From contig NZ_JACLZF010000001.1 of assembly GCF_014243345.1 (NCBI RefSeq), positions 1,302,001 through 1,366,000 on the forward strand: a DNA stretch of 64,000 nt, given 5' to 3'. The DNA comes from Robiginitalea sp. SC105. GTDB lineage: Bacteria > Bacteroidota > Bacteroidia > Flavobacteriales > Flavobacteriaceae. Position 1 is the first letter of the stretch. Each line of letters begins with the position of its first letter. The notes below the pieces were generated by a model. It worked only from the letters and a program-made list of their open reading frames with translations. It made no database searches and had not been told where the DNA came from. A program made the translations under genes and the position numbers. This document shows, piece after piece, positions 44,118-53,509 of the stretch.

Positions 44118-46790
44118 TTAATTACAATCCAATGAATAAACATCTTCTGGATCTTTGATCCAATTTGCCGGGATATTATCTAATTGTTCTTGAGTGACCT
44201 GAATACAGGATAATGGATTATTAGTAACATTGAATTGCGTCAGGTTCGAAAATGGGCTAGCATCAAAACTTGAGAAATTACAATTGGAAATATCAATCTG
44301 AAACAGATTCGGGTAAGTCAATTCTGAGAGTCCGAATCCAATAGAATTTAGTTTTGGATTGTTAGTTGCCAAAACTTCCTCCAAACCACTTGCCCCAGGA
44401 GAAGAAGGATCAAAACTAAAGGATTCTAAATTCAAGTTATTTGTAATAGTACACCTTCGAACACCTTGCAATGCTATTCCAGATGCTGGTAGTGAAATAG
44501 TAGACGGGTTATTAGAAAAAGTTAAGGAAGCAGAATAACCATCAAATAATTCAAGATTCTCAAAAGCCGAATTATTAATTATTTCCAATTCTTGGAAACT
44601 TGTTTCTACCATGAACAAGTCTATCAGATTCGGATTATTCGAAATGTTCACTATATCTGTATCAAAATCAGTGAAATAAACTATTTCCAAATTATCATTG
44701 TTGGAAATAACAATCGGATCAGTTTGGAAAGAGACATTACCGTTAAAATCAACTCTCCTCAGTTGAGCAAGTCCATTTAGAGTGAGTCCTCCTTTATATA
44801 TAATGCTTCCAGTAAAACTCAAGGAAGCCAGTGATATACAGTCCTCGATACCTGTAAAATCAACTTCTACCGGGTATGGTCCTGGAAACTGAATAGCACT
44901 TATTGCCAAGCTCTCAATTGATCTCATGTTCTGAGTTAAAACATAATCGTCCAAAACATCATCGTATCCATTATCTATCAAAAATTGCTCGAATTTATCA
45001 TCCGGAACAAAAGTTACCTGACACCCTTCATTATTTACCGTTGCCCCTGACTCCGTCCCGGCACAGGCATCTATGTCATCTGCTATGCCATCACCATCCG
45101 AATCCTTCTGGCTATCGGAGCATCCATCCGCATCAACAATTTCGCCACTGGGTGTATCGGGGCATAAATCATCATCATTATTTACCCCATCCCCATCTGA
45201 GTCTATTTGGGAAGAAGAGCAACCTTGAGGATTTACAGTTGCACCTGATGGGGTTCCCGGACACTCATCAATGCTGTCTGCAACACCATCGCCATCAGCA
45301 TCTTTCTGACTTTCTGAACACCCATTGGTGTCAACTGATTCGCCAGTAGGAGTGTTGGGGCATTGATCGTTATCATCTGCCACGCCATCTCCGTCTTCGT
45401 CCAGTTGGCTCTGTGAACATCCAACTCCATTGACTGCCTCCCCTGAGGGAGTCCCGGGACATTGATCAAGATCATTGCTAACGCCATCATTATCCGAGTC
45501 TTTTTGACTATCTGAACACCCATTGGCATCTACACTCTCTCCCGTTGGTGTACCCGAGCAATTATCCCGGTCATCGGTAACCCCGTCTCCATCTGTATCC
45601 TTTTGCCCATCAGAACAACCGTTGGCATCCACCGATGCTCCTGATGGAGTATTGGGACATTGGTCGATATTGTCTTTTACCCCATCATTATCGCTATCCT
45701 TTTGGGCATCGGAACATCCATCTGCATCAACCACAGCCCCATCGGCAGTATTAGGACATATATCGTCTTCGTCTAACACTCCATCTCCATCAGAGTCTTT
45801 TTGGCTATCGGAACAGCCGTTTTCATCAACCGTTTCTCCCTCAGGAGTCCCAGGGCATTGATCCAGATCATTGGTAACTCCATCACCATCTCCATCGGTT
45901 TCGGACGCAGAGCATCCAAACTCATCCACATCTTCTCCTTCAGGCGTATCCGCACATTGATCTATATCATCGGTAACCCCATCCCCGTCAGTATCCTTTT
46001 GACTTGGAGCGCACCCCTGGAGATCCACATTGGAGCCAACGGGGGTGTCGGGACATTCATCAACACTATCAATTACGCCATCTCCATCTGTGTCAATTTG
46101 CGAATCGGAACACCCATTCTCATCTACAGTTGCGCCTTCTGGAGTGCCTGGACATTGATCCAGACTATTAACCACTCCATCACCGTCTGTATCTTTCTGG
46201 CTCTCGGAGCATCCATTGCCATCAACCTCTTCACCCGAAGGTGTATCCGGGCAGAGGTCCAAGCTGTTGAAAACCCCGTCTACATCATCATCTAACTGGC
46301 TTTCAGAGCAGCCATCAGAATTTACTGTTTCCCCTTCTGGAGTTTCGCCGCAAAGATCATTGTTGTCATTAATTCCATCTCCATCAGAATCTGACTGTCG
46401 AACAGAACAGCCGTTTTCGTCAACCTCTTCACCGGGTTGGGTATTTGGGCATTGATCGACTTCATTAGCGACCCCGTCGCCATCCAGATCTTCCCTTACA
46501 AATACTGCGGTGACTTCAGTGTCTTTGGTGATTGTAAACTCCAGCGGATTAGAAGTGCCGTTGATATCGCCGATCCACCTTTCAAAATCATATCCGCCTG
46601 ATGGAATTGCTGAGAGCGTAAGCTTTGTTCCTGTTTCGTAACTGCCAGAGGTCGGGTTTATAGAACCTCCTTCTTCTGGAGAAACATCAATGGATAGGGC
46701 GAATTTTTCCGGTGGTTCTTTGGTACAGCCCAGATAAAGGATTGAAGCAAATCCAATAAGGAAAAATGATAGGAGTAATTGTCTTTTCAT
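44118..46790 (-). CDS. Large lipoprotein with 15 thrombospondin type-3 repeats
   Basis: An 890-residue protein: lipoprotein signal (ASILYLGC), an InlB-type B-repeat domain (about residues 28-95, SPEEGGSINPTSGSYETGTK), then 15 contiguous 33-residue repeats (about 97-595). Each repeat has D-x-D-x-D-G-D-G calcium-binding loops, one Cys before and one after (DQCPGTP...DENGCSDSQ). The last 290 residues are leucine-rich-repeat-like (NNDNLEIVYFTDFDTD) with regular N-L spacing. Such proteins are adhesins or surface scaffolds requiring calcium. The repeats are in-frame 99-bp units, so the gene could change repeat number by recombination. It sits in the island cargo. Confidence 0.85.
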   Translation of the reverse strand: MKRQLLLSFFLIGFASILYLGCTKEPPEKFALSIDVSPEEGGSINPTSGSYETGTKLTLSAIPSGGYDFERWIGDINGTSNPLEFTITKDTEVTAVFVREDLDGDGVANEVDQCPNTQPGEEVDENGCSVRQSDSDGDGINDNNDLCGETPEGETVNSDGCSESQLDDDVDGVFNSLDLCPDTPSGEEVDGNGCSESQKDTDGDGVVNSLDQCPGTPEGATVDENGCSDSQIDTDGDGVIDSVDECPDTPVGSNVDLQGCAPSQKDTDGDGVTDDIDQCADTPEGEDVDEFGCSASETDGDGDGVTNDLDQCPGTPEGETVDENGCSDSQKDSDGDGVLDEDDICPNTADGAVVDADGCSDAQKDSDNDGVKDNIDQCPNTPSGASVDANGCSDGQKDTDGDGVTDDRDNCSGTPTGESVDANGCSDSQKDSDNDGVSNDLDQCPGTPSGEAVNGVGCSQSQLDEDGDGVADDNDQCPNTPTGESVDTNGCSESQKDADGDGVADSIDECPGTPSGATVNPQGCSSSQIDSDGDGVNNDDDLCPDTPSGEIVDADGCSDSQKDSDGDGIADDIDACAGTESGATVNNEGCQVTFVPDDKFEQFLIDNGYDDVLDDYVLTQNMRSIESLAISAIQFPGPYPVEVDFTGIEDCISLASLSFTGSIIYKGGLTLNGLAQLRRVDFNGNVSFQTDPIVISNNDNLEIVYFTDFDTDIVNISNNPNLIDLFMVETSFQELEIINNSAFENLELFDGYSASLTFSNNPSTISLPASGIALQGVRRCTITNNLNLESFSFDPSSPGASGLEEVLATNNPKLNSIGFGLSELTYPNLFQIDISNCNFSSFDASPFSNLTQFNVTNNPLSCIQVTQEQLDNIPANWIKDPEDVYSLDCN

Positions 46791-47181
46791 ACAGAATTAT
46801 TGGGATAGCAGAAGAAATCGGAACTGAAATGAGCACCGATGGAGTTACCCAAGGCCATTTAAGAAAGGGGAAAGGAATTTAAGAATTATTAACAAGGGAA
46901 CATTGTACTATTCCGTAAACAGTAAAAAATACAGTATGAATAGCTTATCTGTTTTATAGTAGGTAACAATAAAAAGCAGGGTCTAAAATCGCATATTGAG
47001 GCGATTACAAGAGTTACTCTTGACCATTTAGCGACGATCTCCCCTGAAAGGTAGCTGAGGTCCACTCCGTATGAGATAATGCCTAAATGGGCAGACCGTG
47101 TACGATGATATTGCACCTCAGCACTTGGTCATGTATGGAATTTGCCAGGATTACCTTTAATTATCCCGAGGACAGCCGGGA
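46791..47181. other. Intergenic region, 391 bp
   Basis: Holds the first 67-bp repeat (47024-47090) preceded by TAGTAGGTAACAATAAAAAGC, also found before the fourth repeat. No gene. Confidence 0.6.
47024..47090 (+). repeat. 67-bp dispersed repeat, copy 1
   Basis: Ends CCATTTAG and CTAAATGG are inverted copies; inside are GATCTCC, GGTAGCTGAGGTCCACTCC and GAGATAATGC. Same orientation as the other three copies. Confidence 0.85.
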
Positions 47182-48210
47182 TTACTCCAGCGACAATACT
47201 TCCATTGTGGTAAGCTCCGGTGTCCCGCCGCGGTTGCCGCATCCCGAAGCGGTATACAAGTCTCCCTCAAATACGATCAGTCCGGTTCCGTGCCGTCCCT
47301 GGTTAAAATTCGGATAGGATTTCCATTCCCCGGTATCGGGGTGCACGCCTTCCACTTCGGCATGCGCCTTTTCCTGAACGGGGGATTCCCCGCCTGCCAC
47401 CAGGATGTGTCCGTCATATACCGTCGAGAAGGTTCCGGCACGTTCGGTCGGAATGGGGTGTGGCAGGGTAGTCCAGGTATTGCTGGCTATGTCATAGGCA
47501 TCTATTTCCGCGATCGTGCCCCCGAATGGAGTATCCGACGATCCGGTATTCCTACCGCCCAGGGCATAGATTTTACCGTTGTGCAAGGCGGCCTGAAAAT
47601 GGTCGCGCGTGCGCGGGGCGTCCGCCAGGACTTCCCAGGCACCGCTAGTCAGATCATAACTATCTGCCCACTTCTTATGGTCCCCGATATGTCCGTTTTT
47701 AATACCGCAGAACAGGTAGATTTTGTCTCCCATCACGATATTGCCGGTGGAGCCCCTTTGTCGGTCTTCCGGGATGGCATCCCCCATGTTCCAGGTATTG
47801 GTTTCCGTATCGTATATGTAGATATGATCGATGGGGTATTCCTCGGGCCAGCCCCCTGTCAAGGCTCCCACGATATAGACCTTGGTGCCGACCACAACCG
47901 GCTGAAAATGGTGCATTTCAATGGGGGGTTCCGGCCCTTTGGACCAGGTACCGGTTTGGGTATCATAGATGCTCACAGGGCGGATGCCGCGGCCGCCGAG
48001 CAGGTAGAATTTGTCGGCGACCCCCACAAAGGCGGCTTCATGCCGGGCGACAGGCTCGCTGCCGTCTGAGCTTTCCACGAAATGCCAGGCGGGATTACGG
48101 ATAGCCTGAGCGGTATCTACAGAGTTTTGCCGGGTATCGCCCTGATTTTTACAGGACAACAGGGATAGTGCCAGCAGCAGGGTGATATTGAGTGTTTGGA
48201 TGCGGGTCAT
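47182..48210 (-). CDS. Kelch-repeat lipoprotein
   Basis: A 342-residue protein with lipobox LLSC (Cys20) and a six-bladed Kelch propeller: repeats with GG preceded by a hydrophobic strand and WxxLPxxP-type ends (KFYLLGGRGIRPVSIYD, KIYALGGRNTGSS, HILVAGGESPV). Kelch lipoproteins bind proteins or sugars at the cell surface. It is GC-richer than its neighbours, suggesting a separate origin inside the island. It faces the first 67-bp repeat with its 3' end. Confidence 0.8.
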   Translation of the reverse strand: MTRIQTLNITLLLALSLLSCKNQGDTRQNSVDTAQAIRNPAWHFVESSDGSEPVARHEAAFVGVADKFYLLGGRGIRPVSIYDTQTGTWSKGPEPPIEMHHFQPVVVGTKVYIVGALTGGWPEEYPIDHIYIYDTETNTWNMGDAIPEDRQRGSTGNIVMGDKIYLFCGIKNGHIGDHKKWADSYDLTSGAWEVLADAPRTRDHFQAALHNGKIYALGGRNTGSSDTPFGGTIAEIDAYDIASNTWTTLPHPIPTERAGTFSTVYDGHILVAGGESPVQEKAHAEVEGVHPDTGEWKSYPNFNQGRHGTGLIVFEGDLYTASGCGNRGGTPELTTMEVLSLE

Positions 48211-48415
48211 AGCAAATGAATTTATCTATACAAAGGATCAAAGGGAAGAGATTTTAAAATACGTATTTTTCTCCGATCCTGGCTATGGTAACTACCCAAA
48301 GCCTATAATTCCTCATATCGAAAAGACGGGGTGGATTACCTGGAGTTAAATGCCTCTCAGAAATATGGCATGGAAAGGGATGGCCCCAGATTCTATATTT
48401 AAGTACCCGTATGGA

Positions 48416-48482
48416 CCATTTAGCCACGATCTTCTCTAAAAGGTGGCTGAGGCCCACTCCGATCGAGATGATGTCTAAATGG
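48416..48482 (+). repeat. 67-bp dispersed repeat, copy 2
   Basis: CCATTTAG and CTAAATGG inverted ends; about 80 percent like copy 1 by eye. Confidence 0.85.
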
Positions 48483-48541
48483 GCAGAGCGTAATCCGAAT
48501 CCTGTCCCTGGTTCTCAATCCTTTGAGCAGGAGAACAACAA

Positions 48542-48575
48542 TTTTCGTAATTTGATGAGGTAACCAACCTCAACC
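48542..48575 (+). promoter_or_regulatory. Shared leader before DUF6090 gene (copy c)
   Basis: TTTTCGTAATTTGATGAGG then TAACCAACCTCAACC, ending at ATG 48576, identical to the leader at 26894-26928 apart from the first base. Confidence 0.65.
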
Positions 48576-49298
48576 ATGTTCCGCTTCTTCCGCCAAATTC
48601 GTCAGCATCTCTTGTCTGATAACAAATTCAGCAAATACCTGCTGTATGCCATTGGAGAGGTCATTTTGGTGATGATAGGAATCCTACTGGCACTCCAGGT
48701 GAATAACTGGAACGAGACCAAAAGAACCAGGCGTTTGGAAAGGTCAACATTGATTGAAATTTCCAATGCCTTGCAGGCGGATCATGTTCAATTGGAAAGC
48801 TGGATATCCATAAAGCAGCTACAAGATTCTAATATTACTCGGATTCTCGATTATTTGCAGGACAAAGCGCCTTATACCGAAGAGCTGGATAATTCATGGC
48901 AATCGGGATTTTTGCGCCCTGTTTATTCTTTCAATACCTCGCCCTATGAATTACTCAAATCGAGAGGCTTTGAGATTATCGAAAATGACTCCTTGCGAAA
49001 GGACTTGCAGTACCACTATGATATTTCCATCCCGAACATGATTGATTACCTCGACAGGAATTATGAGTTGATGAGTTCATTCCGGAGTGAGTATTTAAGC
49101 CATTTTCATAAGAAGCCAAAGGGCCTATTGGGCCGATTCGCTCCCTCAAATATGGAAGCCCTTCGTTCGGAAGAGATATTGAACGGGCTTTCTGTTCTGG
49201 GTTTTTGGCACGAACACTCCCAGGAATGGCTGGGGAACTTGAAAAAAGAGACCGAAAAACTGAATGCCGGGATTTTAGAATACCTTAAAACACGTTAG
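48576..49298 (+). CDS. DUF6090 family membrane protein, copy 5
   Basis: A 240-residue protein: MFRFFRQIRQHLLSDNKF, KYLLYAIGEVILVMIGILLALQ membrane helix, VNNWNETKRTRRLER. The N-terminus is closest to copy 2 (26929), including the identical leader, so the two are recent duplicates at their 5' ends, while the C-terminal halves differ. Island cargo. Confidence 0.8.
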   Translation: MFRFFRQIRQHLLSDNKFSKYLLYAIGEVILVMIGILLALQVNNWNETKRTRRLERSTLIEISNALQADHVQLESWISIKQLQDSNITRILDYLQDKAPYTEELDNSWQSGFLRPVYSFNTSPYELLKSRGFEIIENDSLRKDLQYHYDISIPNMIDYLDRNYELMSSFRSEYLSHFHKKPKGLLGRFAPSNMEALRSEEILNGLSVLGFWHEHSQEWLGNLKKETEKLNAGILEYLKTR

Positions 49299-49312
49299 AC
49301 CGTCGGATATAG

Positions 49313-49444
49313 ATGATATCATTTTTTCGCCAGCTCCGCCAAAGACTCCTCACAGAAAACCGGTTCAGTAAATACTTGCTGTATGCTGTTGGTGAAATGA
49401 CATTCAAATTACGAATTGAAATAAGGATCAAGCAATTAGGGTGA
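49313..49444 (+). pseudogene. Truncated DUF6090 gene
   Basis: ATG 49313 opens with MISFFRQLRQRLLTENRF, SKYLLYAVGEM, the family N-terminus with the membrane helix cut after the GEM; the frame continues with unrelated KLRIEIRIKQLG and a stop at 49442-49444. It lies 14 bp after the complete DUF6090 gene, so it is a decayed sixth copy. Confidence 0.7.
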
Positions 49445-49506
49445 TCTTATTATGCGAGAAGTAAATTCAGAAAAAGTGTTTAGGGATAATTAAAATATAA
49501 GTTCCT

Positions 49507-49959
49507 ATGTCTAAATTTAATATTGCGCAGACCATTAGTGTATTAGCTAACGTAGCTGTACTTGGAGGACTCATTTTCTTAGCTTACGAAACTCGGCAAA
49601 ATACGACTCAGTTACGAGCAGCTGCATCATATTCCTTTACCGAAGCATTATACAATCTCAATTCAAGTGTTTATGATAATCAGCAACTGGCGGGTATAAT
49701 CACCCGGGGAGAACAAGACCTAGTTTTGCTGGATTCTATAGAGCTCGTGCAATTTGTGGCATACCAACTCGATAGAGTCAATCTGGCAATTCACATGAAA
49801 GTACTTGAGAGTGAAGGAGTTGTTGATGTTCAGTTTCCTTATGATGAATTTCTAATTCAAGAATTTCACAGAAAACCAGGGTTACAGCAGTTCATGGTAA
49901 TGATGGAAGGCAAATGGGTCGGAGCATCCGAACTATACAAAGAACTTCGACTCGATTAG
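49507..49959 (+). CDS. Small membrane-anchored protein of unknown function
   Basis: A 150-residue protein with one membrane helix (about 9-27, ISVLANVAVLGGLIFLAYE) followed by a soluble helical domain (TRQNTTQLRAAASYSFTEAL, a pattern seen in several bacterial hypothetical membrane proteins). The arrangement (short membrane N-terminus, helical tail) resembles DUF6090 proteins but the sequence does not. Confidence 0.6.
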   Translation: MSKFNIAQTISVLANVAVLGGLIFLAYETRQNTTQLRAAASYSFTEALYNLNSSVYDNQQLAGIITRGEQDLVLLDSIELVQFVAYQLDRVNLAIHMKVLESEGVVDVQFPYDEFLIQEFHRKPGLQQFMVMMEGKWVGASELYKELRLD

Positions 49960-50040
49960 CAATTGAAACTATGCCAGAAAGTCTAAAGAAGCTACCTGCT
50001 TAGATATTATTGATGTTGAGAATTTAGGTTCCCGTATCTA

Positions 50041-50107
50041 CCAATTAGCCGCGATCTCCTCCAAAAGGTAGCTGAGGTCCACTCCAATCGAGATAATGGC
50101 TAAATGG
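50041..50107 (+). repeat. 67-bp dispersed repeat, copy 3
   Basis: CCAATTAG (one mismatch) and CTAAATGG ends. Lies 106 bp before the leader of the cyclase gene. Confidence 0.85.
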
Positions 50108-50212
50108 GCAGGCCGTATCACCAATAGTCCGACCTCATTCCAATATTTTCCGCTCACTTTTACAATACTTGCGTCATTCTGATACTCAGTACATTGTAGT
50201 GTTGAAAGACTA

Positions 50213-50248
50213 TTTTTCGTATTTTGAAAAGGCATTCAACCACAACCA
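50213..50248 (+). promoter_or_regulatory. Leader of cyclase gene, resembles DUF6090 leader
   Basis: TTTTTCGTATTTTGAAAAGG followed by CATTCAACCACAACCA to ATG 50249; same layout as the DUF6090 leaders (TTTTTCGTA, TTTG, AGG, AACC). Suggests common regulation. Confidence 0.5.
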
Positions 50249-52204
50249 ATGTCGTTTCTTATTCCAAGACCTTATTTTTTACTTCTTCTAATAGCCCTAT
50301 CCTATTCGGTTGTGGGAAATGCTCAACTTTCTGATTGGGAGTCTGGAGAAATTGTAATTCAGGAAACCGATACAAACTATATCAAGAAGCTTATAAGTAA
50401 GGCTGAAGAGTTATCATTTTCCAACCCAGATTCTTCATTGATTGCTTCTGAAAAGGCACTTGAGCTTTCTGAAAGGCTTGGATATGATTTAGGCAAAGCT
50501 CAAAGCCTTAAGAATATTGGGATTGTCAGCTATTACAGAAGTGAATTTTTTATAGCTGAACAACATTTTCAGCAATCGTTGGAAGTATTTCAAAAGTCCG
50601 GAGATATCCTTGGCATCAGTAATTTGCAAAGCAACATAGGATCTGTTTATCTATCCATGGGGGATGATCCCAAAGCATTGGACCATTTTTTTGAGTCTTT
50701 GCGTAATGCAGAAATCGTCGATGACCCTATGCGCATCGGGACGGCCTATGTAAATATCGGCACGGTTTACAAAAATGACGAGCTGACCTATGACCCGGCG
50801 ATTGAATATTACCAGAAATCCGTGCCTTACTTTGAAGAAATTAATTATTCCATGGGGCTGGCTGCAGCCAATGTAAATCTCGGGGAACTCTATCTCGAAC
50901 TAGAAAAACCTGAATCCTCTCTGCCTTACCTGAATGATGCCCTGGATCACTTTAGGGAACTCGGGTTTGATCCGGCGACACCCCTTAATTTTATAGGTGC
51001 CGCTTACCTCAAAATGGAAGATTTTGCCAATGCAGAGGAATTTTACAAGCAGGCGCTGGCATCTTCTGTTGAAAAAAGTACCAAGTTCGAAGAAGCCGAA
51101 GCATATCTCGGCCTCGGTAATGTTGCTTTGCAACAACAAAACCCAGCTCTTGCGGTCAGTAGTTTTATCAGTGGGTTGGAAGTAGCCCAGAATGAGGGAC
51201 TGCTCCAGCAAACCAGAGATGCATATTTGGGGCTCTCAGAAGCTTATGCGCTGCAGAACGATTACCAGAATGCCTATGAGACGTACCAAAGGTTAAATGC
51301 TGCCGAGGATTCCCTCCGCAACAATGAACATGCAACAGTGCTGTCCCAACTCCGGTCAATTACGCATTCGAGGGAACGTACGTATGAAAATCAAAAGATA
51401 CAATATGAATTAGAAAGGAGTTTGGAAAAGGAAAAGGAGGAGCAAGCTAGACTACTTTTGTTTATAGGTTTGGGAGTTTTTGTTTTAATATCACTTGGAT
51501 TGCTAAATCGATTCATGTTTATACGCAAAGCCAGGAATAGAATAGCTGAAGAAAAAGATCGGTCTGATGAAATACTATTAAATATACTTCCTGAAGAAAC
51601 CGCTGATGAACTGAAGAAAAATGGCTCCATAAAAGCCAAGCAATTCAATGAAATCACTGTATTATTTACAGATTTCAAAGGATTTTCACTAATTGCCGAA
51701 CAATTATCCCCAGAGCAATTGGTGGAAAGCGTGGATTACTATTTCAGGTACTTTGATACGATCATAGAGAAGTATGGTCTCGAAAAAATCAAAACTATCG
51801 GAGATGCATATATGTGTGCTGCAGGCATACCCAGGCCGAGTGAAACACATGCTGAAGATGCATTAAAGGCTGCCATAGATATGCGCGACTTCGTGGAGAA
51901 GACAAAAGAGAATCCTCCTAAGAATATTTATCCTTTTGAAGTTCGCGTAGGTCTAAACTCAGGCCCCGTTGTAGCTGGTGTAGTAGGCACAAAGAAGTTT
52001 GCCTATGACATATGGGGAAGCACGGTAAACTTTGCCGCCAGGATGGAATCAAAATCAGAACCAGGAAGGATCAATGTCTCTGAAAGCACGTATAATCTCT
52101 TAAAAGACAAATATGACTTTACCTACCGTGGGGAAGTTGAGGTTAAGAATGGACAGTTGCTGAAGATGTATTTTGCAGAAGTAGAGTATGAACAGATCGC
52201 CTAA
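50249..52204 (+). CDS. TPR-containing membrane adenylate cyclase (class III)
   Basis: A 651-residue protein: signal sequence, about seven TPR units between residues 60 and 370, a coiled-coil and one membrane helix (about 397-418), then a class III cyclase domain (about 465-645). Metal-binding Asp475 (VLFTDFKGF) and Asp519 (IGDAYM) are present; Lys515 and Asp587 (KTIGDA and YDIWGSTVNFAARM) are the pair that specifies ATP over GTP. It should make cAMP, with the periplasmic TPR domain as sensor. Cyclases of this layout are frequent in Bacteroidetes, but their role there is not established. Confidence 0.85.
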   Translation: MSFLIPRPYFLLLLIALSYSVVGNAQLSDWESGEIVIQETDTNYIKKLISKAEELSFSNPDSSLIASEKALELSERLGYDLGKAQSLKNIGIVSYYRSEFFIAEQHFQQSLEVFQKSGDILGISNLQSNIGSVYLSMGDDPKALDHFFESLRNAEIVDDPMRIGTAYVNIGTVYKNDELTYDPAIEYYQKSVPYFEEINYSMGLAAANVNLGELYLELEKPESSLPYLNDALDHFRELGFDPATPLNFIGAAYLKMEDFANAEEFYKQALASSVEKSTKFEEAEAYLGLGNVALQQQNPALAVSSFISGLEVAQNEGLLQQTRDAYLGLSEAYALQNDYQNAYETYQRLNAAEDSLRNNEHATVLSQLRSITHSRERTYENQKIQYELERSLEKEKEEQARLLLFIGLGVFVLISLGLLNRFMFIRKARNRIAEEKDRSDEILLNILPEETADELKKNGSIKAKQFNEITVLFTDFKGFSLIAEQLSPEQLVESVDYYFRYFDTIIEKYGLEKIKTIGDAYMCAAGIPRPSETHAEDALKAAIDMRDFVEKTKENPPKNIYPFEVRVGLNSGPVVAGVVGTKKFAYDIWGSTVNFAARMESKSEPGRINVSESTYNLLKDKYDFTYRGEVEVKNGQLLKMYFAEVEYEQIA

Positions 52205-52302
52205 AATGCCTGACATTCCATCTCAATTAGACCTTATTTGAGACAGTACAACGTAAATCAAAAATTGGCCTGTTCTTTTTTCATGCCTTGGGCAGGAACC
52301 GC

Positions 52303-52593
52303 TTAGTTTTCCAGCGCTGCCAATCGAATCACCAGCCGCTCCCGCTTTTCAAGCAATACCAGATATTCGTTCTCCAGGTTTTTGACAATGGGGTTTTCCG
52401 AAGAGGAAGACCTAAGCAAACGCGTCATTTCCTGACCTAAATCCTCCAAGCGTTCAGTTAGGACTACCAGGGATTGTTCCAGACTGTCCCGGACCTGAAC
52501 GGTCTGAGTCGTTTCGGGTGCTATAACAGGTTCGGTTTGTGCCAGGCAATTGGAAGTCAGGGCGAAGGATAGAATGACCAATAGTTTTTTCAT
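52303..52593 (-). CDS. Small exported coiled-coil protein
   Basis: A 96-residue protein: signal peptide (MKKLLVILSFALTSNCLAQ) then a helical coiled-coil (LEQSLVVLTERLEDLGQEM, LENEYLVLLEKRERLVIRLA). Function unknown. Confidence 0.6.
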   Translation of the reverse strand: MKKLLVILSFALTSNCLAQTEPVIAPETTQTVQVRDSLEQSLVVLTERLEDLGQEMTRLLRSSSSENPIVKNLENEYLVLLEKRERLVIRLAALEN

Positions 52594-52957
52594 ATAAATG
52601 GGCTTTTTGGGAAGATGTTGGTTTAAGTCACAAGGATAGGCAAACTGGCCCAGGATTCCTTACAGCTATGCACAAATGACCTAAGAAACTGTGTCGCTGG
52701 TTCTATTCGTAGCCCCGTTAGAGATAAAACGTAAATTAAATACGTATCTGAAGTTCAGGTTACTCCAACAAAATCAACCATTCTCATTGTACGAACATAT
52801 AAGAAACTGGAAGATCGTTGCGGGGGTTGGCAAAAACAGCCTTAAAATATTTTAGTGGACCTATCCTACCTCTGGAAAGAAATCGTGGCTTAAATCCTGA
52901 ACGGTTACACGAATAAGAGCAAATAAAACCAGAAGGAGATAAAATGCATCACTAGTC
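52594..52957. other. Intergenic region, 364 bp
   Basis: AT-rich with no gene, repeat or terminator that I can support. Confidence 0.5.
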
Positions 52958-53362
52958 CTAAATAGATATAAAACCAAAACCACCAGAATAGATATCACCA
53001 GAAAATGAAATATACATAGCAGCAATAACAATAATTCCAACACCTGTGAAAAGCAGAACCGTTCTAATTGTGGAGGCATTTTTGTTCTTAAGGTAAATCT
53101 GTGTGTCAGGTGAGTCCTCAATTGGTATCCTCAGTTCATTCCCCAATTCCATTTTGACCCCGTAAAACCTGCCATTACTCTCGGTAAAAAATGCATAGTC
53201 ATCAACTGTCTTGCCAGCGGTAACTACTTTACCCCTGGCTCTGCCCTGTGCTGCCTGATGCAAAGACACAGGCGTTTTGTGGTAGACCACACAACTCTGG
53301 AACAAGATCAGGGAGTTCAATAGTAGTGCGCAAATTCTGAGGTTCTTCGATATTGGTTTCAT
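52958..53362 (-). CDS. VVYH-type lipoprotein, copy 4
   Basis: A 134-residue protein: lipobox LILFQSC, VVYHKTPVSLHQAAQ, a YAFFTESNGRFYGVKME segment, and a C-terminal membrane helix. Closest to copy 3 (24323). Like that copy, it is divergent from a gene for an exported protein, and the intergenic DNA is similar (AGGGGA, TGTCC, TTTTTCGGAC or ATTCGGAC). Confidence 0.7.
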   Translation of the reverse strand: MKPISKNLRICALLLNSLILFQSCVVYHKTPVSLHQAAQGRARGKVVTAGKTVDDYAFFTESNGRFYGVKMELGNELRIPIEDSPDTQIYLKNKNASTIRTVLLFTGVGIIVIAAMYISFSGDIYSGGFGFISI

Positions 53363-53509
53363 GCCTCTGGATTTATCTTAAACTAAAATAGACAGGGGAC
53401 TAGATAAGTGTGTCCAGTATTTTGCCGATGACAAGTTTTCGGACGTTCTACTACAGTTCCATGACTAAATTGATAGTATCCAATGGGGATAACCTTAAAG
53501 AAGTACTGT

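Larger units (their letters stand above)
48211..48575. other. Intergenic region, 365 bp
   Basis: Holds the second 67-bp repeat (48416-48482) and the DUF6090 leader (48542-48575). Confidence 0.6.

Noticed and set aside
45801-46455. Plus-strand open frames inside the TSP3 gene
   Set aside because: They are the antisense of repeat units; coding is clearly on the minus strand.
50038-50235. 65-residue minus-strand frame across a 67-bp repeat
   Set aside because: Start codon is outside the repeat and not conserved between copies; listed only as a finding on coding potential.
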